Assembly: GCA_022560025.1 (NCBI GenBank)
Contig: JAFISE010000126.1
Coordinates: 23,124 to 87,123, forward strand
From: Stagonosporopsis chrysanthemi
Lineage: Eukaryota > Ascomycota > Dothideomycetes > Pleosporales > Didymellaceae
Reading direction: 5' to 3'
Length of the DNA stretch: 64,000 nt
Shown: one piece after another, positions 1-16,847 of the stretch
Position numbering within the stretch: the stretch's first letter is position 1
Layout of the letters: the number at the start of each line of letters is the position of its first letter
Translations under genes and position numbers: made by a program
The notes under the pieces: generated by a model
Seen by the model: the letters and a program-made list of their open reading frames with translations, nothing else
What the model was told of the DNA's origin: nothing
Databases searched by the model: none

Positions 1-2099
1 ATGGAGAGTTTTCGTATCGTGTCGGTGTCTAGACTCGCGGCGCCACCATGTAATACGCTGTGCAAAAGCTCGATCTCCTCTTCAGGATCGAGGGGAGGTA
101 CCTGAAAGCTAACAGCCATCGCAGCAGGACCAAAAAATTCACTATGACCTTCGTGAAACTTTTGTCTGCTTGTAATTATGATGTCGCCGGGTCCTTCCGG
201 CGGCATGAACGGTTGAACATCAGTATAATCTTCGACATTATCGAAAATCAACAGCCAGCGGCACTTCGTTCCACCAAGCCAGGCCTTGAATTTGTTCGTG
301 CTGGTTGAGTGACAGTGTTCGTTTCTACCATCAATCAATCGACAGCCGATAGCAGCATAGTGAAAGCTTCTGGCTATGTGCATGCGATTATCAGATCGAA
401 TCCAGAAAATCCAGTCGTAGGCAGTCTCCATTTGCTGTGTGTACTGAACAGCAACTTGGGTCTTCCCTATGCCACCTAGACCGTACAAGATGGCGACTCT
501 GCGTGGAATGGCTAATCGGCTATTTGCAAGGTCTTTGTCTGCATCTTCGACGAGAAAGGATTTAATGGATTGTATGAGAGATTTCCGGCCAACAAAGTCC
601 TCGCAGGGAAGGGGAACATCAAGCTGCAAGGGCAGTGGGCGATGTCGGGTTGCTTCAAAATCTCCTTCCGGTCTTCTGATATCGTCTGTAGGTGTATTTC
701 TGGCACCGCCCTGTTCGGCAACGCACTGAGCCGGATATTCGTCTCGGCTTGTATCGTTGGCTATATCGCTAACAGGAGATGATGGTACGACGAGTGGTAT
801 GGCATCATCCATATTGAGCTGAGCAAGGGCTTCGGACAGGCCTTCTGAGCTCACAGGAGGGTGCTCTACGGTGTGATGGATCTCTGATTGCGTTCCAATA
901 GGGGGCGATGCGAGAGACTCTTTCGGAAGAAAATGTCCTTCCAGCTCATCTTCAAGATCGTCTAGATCGATCACTTGCGGAGAAGTCTCTGCACTATGCT
1001 CGGAACTAGGTTGAATGCTACTACGAATGGTAGACCCTTGATCGGCGGTCTGTCCTGTTAGGAGTCCTGCACGTTGTGTCGTTTCAATCACTGCCCTAGC
1101 CCCCGTTGGAGATGCTGGAACTAAATTCTGAGCTGGCACGTGCCCTCCACCGGTGATGGCCAGCAATGGGTTGTGACACTTGCTGCCCGGATGAAACACG
1201 CAAATCTGCTTGTCTCCGCAACTAGGGAACACTTCAACGTCTGATTGTGAGGTAGTCCATTCTCGGACAGTGATTGTTGCATCGCAGAGGCAGTTGCTTG
1301 CCGAGGTGGTCTTTTGCCAAATCTTTCGCTTGGATATCACTTTTCCAGACACTTGAAACGACTGTGATTCGAAGTTCAGTGTTTCGAACTTTTCGGAAAT
1401 GCTTCTGAGACCATCCAGGGCTGCCTCATTGAAGACGTCCGGATCAAGCTTCTTCGTGTATTGAAAGCACTCTTGTACAAGATTGGCCCATTCAGATCGA
1501 TTTTCGATTCGCAAATCTGGATCTCCAATCAGGATGAGCTTTTGTAACGCATTGATCAAGGCTGTTGGGCCAATCATACGCTCTTCTTCCCGGTAGTGAG
1601 CGAGAATTAAAGCCTGTGTCGGCAAGTGTCAGCCAGACAATTGCAGGAAAGAAGATGTATGATATACTAACTTTCTTCAATAGGAACACACCTAAGCGGT
1701 GTCCAATGATGACTACTTCCGGCTAGAATACCTCTTAGCTTTTGCCCCAAAAATTGCATGAGATACAAACGTTAGGTAGCTGTTGTACTTTTGCAATCAT
1801 CTGATGCAGAAGATCTTCTCCTGCAGCATAGAACTGATCCCAAGATCTTCGAGTACGGGGAGTGAAGCCGTGATCATACACCCAAACCGTCATTGCTGTT
1901 GTTGGTCTGCCATAACACTGCTCAATGAAGCTCGAAAAATGCTTGCATGTTTGCTGATCCAAAGTCTCCGCAGATAATCCAGGCACCAGTATCACTCTTT
2001 CAAGCTCTGTTAGCGTAAGGTTTCAAAGATGGTCTAGATCATTGCTCATCATCGCGAACTTACATATGGGAGCCCTTGTCTCCATGAAAATGCCGCCAT
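1..2099 (-). CDS. NLR-like STAND NTPase with N-terminal SesB-like alpha/beta-hydrolase domain (3' end outside window)
   Basis: Proposed exons on the minus strand are 2099-2064, 2004-1771, 1722-1672 and 1613 to beyond base 1, with introns of 59, 48 and 58 bp. The N-terminal part has the strand and nucleophile-elbow pattern of a DUF676/SesB-like hydrolase (VILVPGLSAE, later VVIIGHRLG). After a low-complexity linker comes an NB-ARC-type ATPase: FVGRKSLI entry motif, Walker A YGLGGIGKTQVAVQY, Walker B WLLIFDN, and IIITSR. Fungal NLR-like proteins of this build serve in non-self recognition and programmed cell death, with C-terminal TPR, ankyrin or WD repeats; that part lies outside the window. 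The usual serine of GHSLG is arginine here, so the hydrolase fold is probably inactive. The start and first intron are least certain because the acceptor used is GAG. The neighbour on the right is divergent. Role in this fungus is inferred. Confidence 0.8.
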
Positions 2100-2470
2100 A
2101 TCTTGAGTAAACCCATTATGTCTGCCAGAAGGCACGGGAGAAAGGAAATAACGGTGGCGGGCGAGCATTTATGCCTACAATGCGGTAGAGTCCTCCACTC
2201 CCCATTGGTGTGGGGGCGTCGCGAAATGATTGGTCCTGCTAAGCCTCCACAACCCAGCCTCAACGACTCAGCCTGATGCGATGGAGTGCCTCAAGGCAGG
2301 AATGAATTCTCTAATGCTTTCGTGCCTTGATTTTTGGAGTGTGATGACTGTGTGACATCACTGGCTTGCCGTAATCTTAGGCGCAGTACTGGTTTAAGAG
2401 TGCAGCACACTGCGACATCAAGGATCACGCTTTTACGGTACCACTCTGCGGACGATTCACCCAACTTACG
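2100..2470. promoter_or_regulatory. Divergent intergenic region between NLR-like gene and CorA-like gene
   Basis: These 371 bp separate two genes that point away from each other, so both promoters must lie here. Short open frames exist but none resembles a protein. No TATA box or recognisable operator was seen. Confidence 0.4.
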
Positions 2471-4096
2471 ATGAACCATCATCCTCAGCCGCGTATCAAA
2501 ACATTTGCCAACGATCCGCTTCACTCAGCCGCCTATCTCTACAGCCTACGTACGTATTTGGCTCGACAAGAACCGAAAAGGGGAAAACCGAAAGACATAA
2601 ACGCCGATGTCCCACGTCCCTTCCTGTATCGATACCAGCTATCTGCTCCTGGCGCTCGCAACCCCCAGGTCGTTTACGACCCTGCTGATTTGAATGATTC
2701 GACTTGTTTGCCGGACGCGGGCTCAGAACTCGTGTGGCTGAGCGGATATCCATCTAGACAGTGGCTCAACAAGCTGTTGAACCACTATCCTGTAGATTTG
2801 AGGTTTTTGCAAAAACACCTGGACTTCTTACCCGGCGCTCGAAGAGACTGGTACAGCTCTACAGATCTTCCATCGCGGAACCAGCGTTACATCCGTCTGC
2901 TTGTTCCGTCCATTGTCTTTTTCGACACCGATATCAGAGATCTGCCAATTCAAGACTTACACGATGCACGATTGTCTTGTCAATCACAAGTCAAGGAGAA
3001 AATGAGAAACTTCTTTGGGGAATCTGCTACTCAACATGGCCAGTCCATTGTACGCCAGATCAACGTACACTCTGGAGATATGATGGTATTGGAGCAAAAA
3101 ATATCGATCTGTATCAACAGATCAGCCACAGGTTTTACAGGTAGGACTTCCAGCACGTCATTTGTACATCGGGCTAGAGAACTGAACTAAATGTAAACAG
3201 CTATTGTGTGGTCAGATGCAGGAGACCCTGAAGAGCCCATCCCAACTCCCGCCACACCCGGCTTCGGTAGGCTGTCGGATTTCTGTCCAGTGTTTTTTGA
3301 ACGGCAGATAGAGATGATGGAAACCTCTCACACCGCGATGAGCGATGGTGCCGCCCCGAGCGTGATTCCAAAGACGAAACAGCCACTGGCTGTATTACCT
3401 TCTCGATATGGGGAGACTTTATCCTGGGATCATGTATCCAACGATCCACTGTTGCTACTGCAGGAACTTTTTCGATTCCAATCTTCGGCCGCTTCTCAAT
3501 ACCTGAACATGCTCCGCGAGATCACAGTTGAAAAATTGGGGCACACCCCACCAACGGGAGATACACTACCATCCATGGACGACATTCTACACCTCGAATA
3601 CGCAAAAACTGTGCTAAGCCGTTGGTGCGCGCATTTCAAGAGCCTCACGGCCGCTCTTGATGACGATATGCTACATATCAATGCAGATGAAAACGACCAC
3701 GCGGACCACGTCCAGGTCAAGCAGAGTCTAAAAATGGATTTGCAGTACCTTATTACAGAATCGGAGACACTAATCAAGGTATGCGACAGCGGTAAATCAA
3801 CCATCATGAACCTCTCCACCGTCTTCGAATCAAGACAAGCCGCGAGAGACGCGAATCTGGTAACGGGACTGACAAAAGCAACGAATCGGATCACATTCAT
3901 CTTCTTACCTATCTCTTTCGTAACTTCAGTTTTTGGAATGAATTTCCGGCAGTTCGGTCAAGGACCATTGAGTATCACAATTTGGCTTTCAGTGACGCTG
4001 CCTCTCCTTAGTATTTGTGTTTTCCTTACCGAACGCAAAACCTGGTTGGAGCTCTGGAGACGTATGCTTAATCGCATTCAAAAGGCTGGTAGATAG
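2471..4096 (+). CDS. CorA-like Mg2+ transporter family protein
   Basis: Exons are 2471-3140 and 3201-4096, joined across a 60-bp GT-AG intron, giving 521 residues. The C-terminal 100 residues hold two hydrophobic segments. The first (ITFIFLPISFVTSV) ends in the family signature GMN, within FGMNF; the second follows after a short loop (TIWLSVTLPLLSICVF). That is the topology of CorA/ZntB divalent-cation channels, with a large cytoplasmic N-terminal part that includes a long helical stretch before the membrane. Fungal CorA-like proteins of this size are usually annotated only from this domain. The substrate (Mg2+, Zn2+ or other) cannot be read from the sequence. The gene is divergent from the NLR-like gene. 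Confidence 0.85.
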
Positions 4097-4863
4097 AGCA
4101 GCGCATAATTCAATTGACCAAAGATGGTAGGAATTCAGCTACAACCGTGCGTTAAGAACTGCGGACTTGAAGGAAGATAACATGTAGTAGAGACAGAGCC
4201 GGAGAGAGTGCAGGGTGCATTTGCAGTAAGTGTCCGCACAATCTTGCTCCGCAATCAGCTTTTACCTATCAAATTCATCATCTGCGACTCTTCAAACCCA
4301 TGTTTTCGCAAGAAAAACAGTGCTGCGGGGCGCGAGCTTCGATTCTCCTGGAGATCATTACGGCAAGCACAAGTGCTCAAGAATCATCGCTAGATTAAAT
4401 GATGCCGATCAGGGCAAGCAAATCGAGATTTATATTGATGCTCGCGAAAAGCATCTCGGATGAGGCATCTCTCGCCACAAAAAGCTGCATGCTGTACTGC
4501 GAAGATATGCAGGTATGAAAGCGGTCGCGAGCTTAGGTCAGCGATTGTCTTGATGATCTGAACCAGTTATAACTCGATCTTTGCCATGATTTGTAAAGGT
4601 TATTGATGTATTGGATCGCTGTCTCAATCGTGGTGTATTACTGCGGCAAAAGTATGCAATGCGCTGATGCTGAACCGCTTCACTGATCAGAGCCGGCAAA
4701 GCTCTATGCCGATCCCTTCTTATTACGTTCACGCCCTTCAAATGCAACAACGCGGAATCTGTACATCAGAGACGCGATAAGGAAACGCTAAAGTCGAATC
4801 ATGACATGCAACGTAAACGAAAACCCATAGCTCTATCGGCTTTTTCTCCACCTCTTTTGACCA
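4097..4863. other. Convergent intergenic region
   Basis: The CorA-like gene and the transcription-factor gene end toward each other here. Only short unconvincing reading frames are present. Both 3' untranslated regions are expected in this stretch. Confidence 0.4.
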
Positions 4864-11416
<6,553 letters not shown>

Positions 11417-12366
11417 CTACAGCTTCTCCAGCTTCTCCAGCCTCCCCGCAGCCACCATCTTCCCTCCATCCAGCACAATCGTATCCCCATTGACATGCCC
11501 GCCCGCGCGGCTACTCAGATACACCACCGCAGCAGCCACATCCTCGGGCTTGCCCACCCGCCCATTCGGACTCTGCTTGCCCAGCTCCTCTTCGCCGCCC
11601 TGCGCCGCCATCAGCCCCGCCGCCATCTTGCTCATGAAGAACCCTGGCGCGATGCCATTCACCAACACGTGTCTGGGGCCTAGCTCAATCGCCAGGTTGC
11701 GCGCAAGATGCAGCACCGCGGCCTTGGAGGCGGCATACGAGTACGCGCCCATGCTGCCCGTGCTGCCGACGCCGATGCCGGCCACGGAGCCCGTGACGAT
11801 GACGCGCGAGGAGTCGGCGGGGGATGCGTGCCTAGTGAGGAGGGGCGTGAACCTGTTTGCAAGTCAGCAGCTGCATTGTGCACAGTGTAGTCGACGCCAA
11901 CACGACGCTACGGGGAAACAGTCACGACGTACTTCTGGATTGTGAAAAACACCCCCTTGACATTCAAGTCCATCACCTTGTCCCACCCATTCCGCTCATC
12001 TACAGCCTCGAATCCACTCCCCCACGTCGCCCCCGCGTTCGCAAACAGTATATCCACGCGATCCGTATGCTTCTCTACCTCCTTCACCAGCCGCTCAATC
12101 TCCGCCACCTTGGAGCTATCAGCGGGGATGGCAATTGCCTTGGCGCCCGGGGCGAGGTTGGGCAGCGCATTGAGCGCGGCGACGGCCTCATCGCATGCAG
12201 ACGCCTTGCGGCTGGTGATGAAGACTTTGGAGCACCCGGCTTGCAGCAGCCCGGAGGCAGCATGCAGACCCAGTCCCCGACTGCCGCCTGAGACGACGGC
12301 AATTTTGCCGTCGAGGCGGAAGATGGAGGAGAAGTCGGTGAGTTGGACGTCGGCGGTTGCGGACAT
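11417..12366 (-). CDS. Short-chain dehydrogenase/reductase (SDR), RhlG/3-oxoacyl reductase-like
   Basis: Exons are 12366-11933 and 11852-11417 on the minus strand, joined across an 80-bp intron, giving 289 residues. The classical SDR features are present: a Rossmann fold with the cofactor loop SGGSRGLG near residue 27, the NAG motif (FANAGA), an active-site YxxxK (YSYAASK) preceded by a conserved serine region (VTGSVAG), and the PG motif after the active site (GIAPGFF). Length and motifs fit NADP(H)-dependent oxidoreductases that fungal annotations often call rhamnolipid-type 3-oxoacyl-ACP reductase. The real substrate is unknown. It is transcribed away from the DUF1989 gene with a 486-bp spacer between the two starts, so joint regulation is possible. 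Confidence 0.9.
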
Positions 12367-12852
12367 TGTGGTGGGGCTGTGGGGGTGTGCTGGGTGATTG
12401 ATGTAAGAGGTTGAAAGAGGAATAGCAGTATGAACGAAGGAACGGTGGTGTACAGATCAATGGCTTGATTTCCGGTACTGTAAAGGGCCTATGCTAGAGT
12501 GCAAGCTGTCTCGGTGAGATATTAGGATTACTGTACTTGTCCGAGTACCGAGGTTTGCCGCGAGTCGTGCGCTAGCCCAGAGGGGCAACGAGCTGACAGG
12601 GCAGCTGGGTGCGTGGGCTGAGCATGATTTATGCTAGGCCTGCTCATTGATGGGTGTGAAGAGGAAGCATGAAGTGTTGCTGTGTAGAAAACACAGAACG
12701 AGGGGGCGTGACGGTAGTACACGAGCCGATACCGGTCTCGTCCTACCCCACACTCAATGCCGGCGCACGTCTGCCAATTCTATACTACTCATGTATCAAG
12801 AAATCCTGCAACCAACTAATTGATCTCCAAAAACCCTAACATCTCCTTCACC
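12367..12852. promoter_or_regulatory. Shared divergent promoter region of SDR and DUF1989 genes
   Basis: The 486-bp spacer lies between the two ATG codons. No coding sequence was seen. The DUF1989 side ends in a strong initiation context (CACCATGG). Specific binding sites were not identified. Confidence 0.4.
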
Positions 12853-13803
12853 ATGGCCACCAACGCCCCAGACAATACCCCTCCCGCCCCCGCCTACTTC
12901 CCCACATCAGCCTCCTCCCCACTGCACCCACCCACAGCCCTATACCAGAAGCTACGTGACCTCCAAGACGACGACGTCCTCAAAATCAACGACCTCACCA
13001 TCCCCCCTCGCTCCGGCCGCTCCTGGACCGTAAAAGCAGGCTCCCTCTTCCGGCTCTCCACGCCCTCTGGCCCCCAAGTAGGCGACCTAAACCTCTGGTC
13101 CCTCCACGACCCCCGCGAGCGCTTCTGGGCCGCGCGGACACGGCAGCTGCACGGATCCCACATGGTCGAGGGCGACCGGCTGTGGTCGAACCTGCCGTTC
13201 ATGCGGCCGCTGGCAGGCATCGTGGCAGACCAATGCCTGCTGCGTGACGCGCGCGGCGACAGCGCCAACGGCGGCCGCGAAGAGACGCGCGACGCGCGCG
13301 GCGGCATTACGAAATGGGGCGGCCGCTGCCACGACCTGCTCGGCACCCGCTGCGACCCGTACATCTCTTCCGTCATCTCCGGCACCGACTACGATTTCCA
13401 CTGCCACAGCAACCTGGTGCGTGCGGTGCTGCCGCATGGGCTGACGGAGTTTGATGTCCACGATGTGTTGAATGTGTTTCAGGTCACTGGGCTGGACAGC
13501 CAGGGGCGGTATTTCATGGAGGCGAGTCCGGCGACTGAGGAGAGTAGTCTGACCTTCTTCGCTGAGCAGGATCTGCTGTGTGCGCTGAGTACGTGTCCCG
13601 GTGGGGATTTGAGTGCGTGGGGGTGGAGCCAGGCGGATGAGAGTGAGGCTGAGGAGGGGAGGGATATGAAGAGTACGTGTCGTCCGATTAGGGTCGAGGT
13701 GTTGGAGGTGAGGGATAAGGCTGTGTTGGCGGGGTGGAAGGTGCCGGAGCGGAGCAAGTATGCAGGGTGCCATGGGATGACAATCCCAGGAGGAGAAGAC
13801 TGA
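12853..13803 (+). CDS. DUF1989 protein (urea carboxylase-associated / carboxyguanidine deiminase-like family)
   Basis: This is an uninterrupted 316-codon frame. The start was placed at 12853 because its context is near ideal; the in-frame extension upstream has no ATG. Family motifs are visible: GDLNLWSLHD, WSNLPFMRPL, GRCHDLLGTRCDP, the metal-ligand-like HCHSNLVRA, DVLNVFQVTGLD, GRYFMEASPA and CALSTCPGGDLSAWGW. In bacteria, DUF1989 proteins accompany urea or guanidine carboxylase, and two members were shown to act as carboxyguanidine deiminase. The fungal stand-alone members are not characterised. The sequence is very GC-rich, with a Gly/Arg-rich insertion around residues 130-155. The neighbouring divergent SDR hints at a shared small-molecule pathway, which is inference. 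Confidence 0.88.
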   Translation: MATNAPDNTPPAPAYFPTSASSPLHPPTALYQKLRDLQDDDVLKINDLTIPPRSGRSWTVKAGSLFRLSTPSGPQVGDLNLWSLHDPRERFWAARTRQLHGSHMVEGDRLWSNLPFMRPLAGIVADQCLLRDARGDSANGGREETRDARGGITKWGGRCHDLLGTRCDPYISSVISGTDYDFHCHSNLVRAVLPHGLTEFDVHDVLNVFQVTGLDSQGRYFMEASPATEESSLTFFAEQDLLCALSTCPGGDLSAWGWSQADESEAEEGRDMKSTCRPIRVEVLEVRDKAVLAGWKVPERSKYAGCHGMTIPGGED

Positions 13804-14281
13804 GTGTAGGAGTAGTCGAGAGCGAGGTAGATAACTGCGCGGGTAATTCTACACCGAAGAGTCAGTCCGGACGAAGAGATACAGTTGCTGCTAAGAAGCC
13901 ACATGGGTGGGATGTCTGTCCGGCACGTGAAGTTATGGTTCATCACACGATCAAGAGGGAGTTCGGTAGACGGAGATTCATGAGGTTTTTCATCGGAATG
14001 GGTAAGCGTATAGTCCGTTGTTGGTAAGCAAATGAAGCGAAGAAGACGCGAAGATATGGGTATAATGAAGAAATGATAAAAGCAACGCGTCGAAACGAAG
14101 AAGTAAGGAAAAGCCACAATAAGCTAATAATGCTCGGTTTGGCCGAGTCAAAGGCGTTCACACTGTACACCCCGCGACCCGATGATAAGAATCCATTATT
14201 CACATCTTATGAAGGAAGAGTGCGGTGGCGGAGTGCGCGGTGTCGTCGATAGTGGAGAATAGTACTGATGTTGTCAAGATC
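13804..14281. other. Convergent intergenic region
   Basis: These 478 bp lie between the 3' ends of the DUF1989 gene and the unrecognised minus-strand gene. Nothing beyond expected 3' untranslated sequence was recognised. Confidence 0.4.
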
Positions 14282-15857
14282 TCAGACATACAAGTCCTCA
14301 TCATCAGCGTCCCCATTGACATCGGAAAAGCCGAAGCCCGCGACAGCGTTATGCATCGGGTCGTCGACGGCGAGGCGAGCTAAGAAAGTCTGTTCCTGCG
14401 GTCCAAGCACCTCATCACACCGACCGCTCAGCTTGCGCACGATCTCACGAAGAATCATGCTGCTCGCTGTCCCGGTGCCCATGGCCTGCGACACAACGTA
14501 GGTCTCCAGCAGTAACCCCACAGTCGTCAGCTCCTCGTCCGGTGCCCCACTGTCACGAAGGAGATACTCGCCCTCTCCAATCTCTCTGCAGACATATTCG
14601 CGTTGGGGAAAGGTGCGCACGTTGCCGAAGCACACGGACGCATGCCAGCGGTCGAAAGCGTTGGTCGAGACAGGGAGAGTGGGGACTTCAGGCTCGATTC
14701 GAACAGTGTTTTCATCAGTGACGATGACACTGTAGGAGAGAAGAATGCGCTCGTTAGATATGAGCCGCTTGTCGCACACGCGAAGCGCGGGATGTGAGTC
14801 TTCTGCTCTTCGTAGCTGGAATGCGACAACTTCACCAGCGTAGATAGAGGCCTCGGAGTCGCCACGGTTGGGTGGACGACGGATTACTCTAGGTGTAGAA
14901 GCTGCAGATGCGGAGGCAGTTTCAGTGGCAACGGCAGCGGCAGTCAGCGTCGCAGTGGTAGTCGCAGTGGCAGTTGAAGGAGGCGTAAGAGCAGGCGTGG
15001 GAAGAGTTGCAGTCCTTATATCGCCGATAAGGCTCCTCAACTCAGTCTGTTTTGGGATGCCGTATTCTTCAAGCCCCAGTGCGGACTCCTCGAAGTACAC
15101 CCCCGAGCACTTGAAGACAGCCAGGCAAGCTTTTCGGAAGCGCTTGCGCACGCCCTCTTCTGATGGCACCCGCCCGGAAGGAGGGAGGAACTTGGTTATG
15201 TTGCGAACCATGGTGAAAGTCGCAGGAGTGGGGTTCCATGGAGCACGTAGCTCGTATGCCTCGATTTGCTCTGCAGTGAGGCCTGTGATGGCCGACCAGT
15301 TGATGGGACAAGACGGTACTGGGTTGTCAAAGCGGGGCGTAAGTGCTGGGAAGTTGTGCGGCCATGGCGCAAAGGGTGCAGGAACGATCTGGTTGAAACC
15401 TGGACTGGTCAGCAGCTTTGTTAGATCGGAGTGGTTCGGCACTTACAGGCACCTGGGTTGTATGCAGGCGCTGGGAGAGGAGTGGTTGATGCACTTGCAG
15501 CGGTAGCTACACTGGCCTGCAGTGTATCTGATTGAATTGCTGTGGTGACATCGGAGCCGTCAACAGCTGTGACGGTCAGTCATAACATCCAACACAAAAC
15601 ACTGAATACCTACCGGAAGGGGTTGGAGCAGTGATTGGAGCGGTGGTCAGTGAGTTGGTAGCTAAACTCCCATTTGAAGCCAATGAAGAAGCATCGCGAG
15701 CCGATCTAGAGGGACTCGCTGCTCTGGGTGTTCTCGCTGACTTCAGTGGTCGGGATTGGGACGGCGCGGTTTTCTGGCGCTTTGCTGCGGACTGGTCGGC
15801 AGTAGTGCTGTCGCCTACCTTGCGCCTTGTGGCAGTGGCGCGTGGAATGTTGGTCAT
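14282..15857 (-). CDS. Hypothetical protein of 493 residues, function not recognised
   Basis: Exons on the minus strand are 15857-15614, 15566-15447 and 15399-14282, with two 47-bp introns; the first has a GTAGGT donor and the second GTAAGT. The N-terminal 100 residues are basic and Ser/Thr/Ala-rich (TATRRK, AAKRQK), which would suit nuclear localisation. A conserved-looking block follows, with PWPHNFPALTPRF, GLTAEQIEAYELR, and then a stretch rich in charged and aromatic residues ending in SGVYFEES. A Thr/Ala repeat-like linker leads to a C-terminal region with YAGEVVAFQLRRAE, RLISNERILLSY and WHASVCFGN. The protein ends in an acidic tail (DADDEDLYV). No catalytic motif, signal peptide or membrane segment was seen. 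The C-terminal part may be a fungus-specific domain. Confidence 0.75.
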
Positions 15858-16847
15858 AGCGATTGGTGCCACGATGGAGAGTATGTAAGATATGCAGATA
15901 GATATGGACAGTGGCCGCTGGTGGTTGTGGTGGTAGTGAGAAGCGAAAACTGTAGAGAAAGGTCCACGGTTGGAGGAGTTATATAGCGGGTGCGCGACTG
16001 ACGCAACAATAGTTGTAGTGAAAGTGTAGAATAGACCAGGTGCTATTGTCTGCTAGGCAGTCGAAGCCGGTAGTAGGAAAAGCGTCATCGCGAGGTGAGG
16101 GGGAGTGTTGTGGGGGCGGAGGTGCATGCATCATCTGGGGCATGGTGCGAACAGCAATGCAGGAATTACTATGGACAAGGAACAGGCGTGTAACTTTGTA
16201 GACATACTAAATTGGAGAGGACGAGCTTGTGTGGAGATAGTAAGGTAGTAAAGCAGAGAGTGTGAGAAGCGCAACAGTCGATGGTATACACGATGTTCTC
16301 GAGGCAGGTGAATAACAAACCACTGAGAAGCACATATACTCACCAGGTGAACCTTGTTCATAAGCTCATAGCCTATCCACAAGACCATTGTCACTCGTGA
16401 ATCTGAGATGTTTGCTATGGGCTCACAAGTTCTTCTCAAATGACCAATGAAGCGCAGTCGAGGCATGAGCAAGCCGTGTTGTTTGAGCATGCAGAGATTA
16501 TAAGTGATTTGGGACATGATTTATCCATCGAACGGGCGATGTGGGCGCGTTCATGAGTATGGTTGACGAGAAGTAGTCGGGAGGCGCACGCAAGACTGTC
16601 ATGGACGAGGAACGTCAAAAGATTGACGAAGTGATATGACTCTGAACCATCGCTCCTGTAATCCCAAACATAACGTTTCTTGGTCAATCCAAATCGTGGA
16701 AGGATGCGCGTTGATGGAGCGAGGAGGAGCAGTCGATGGTTGTGGATCTGGCTCCTCGGCTGCACCTGCCTCGTCATGGTGCAGCTCCTGTGCGTCCAAC
16801 GGCGGTGCATCAGCAGGCGCGGCGACGACCACGCCCACTACGCGACC
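15858..16847. promoter_or_regulatory. Divergent intergenic region
   Basis: About 1 kb lies between the start of the unrecognised gene and the start of the LCHN-like gene. An open frame continues upstream of 16848 and would add a hydrophobic N-terminus, but relatives of this family begin near the acidic leader chosen here. No other feature was recognised. Confidence 0.4.

Noticed and set aside
13087..13773. 228-codon minus-strand frame opposite the DUF1989 gene
   Set aside because: The plus strand encodes clear family motifs. The complement is a GC-rich shadow.
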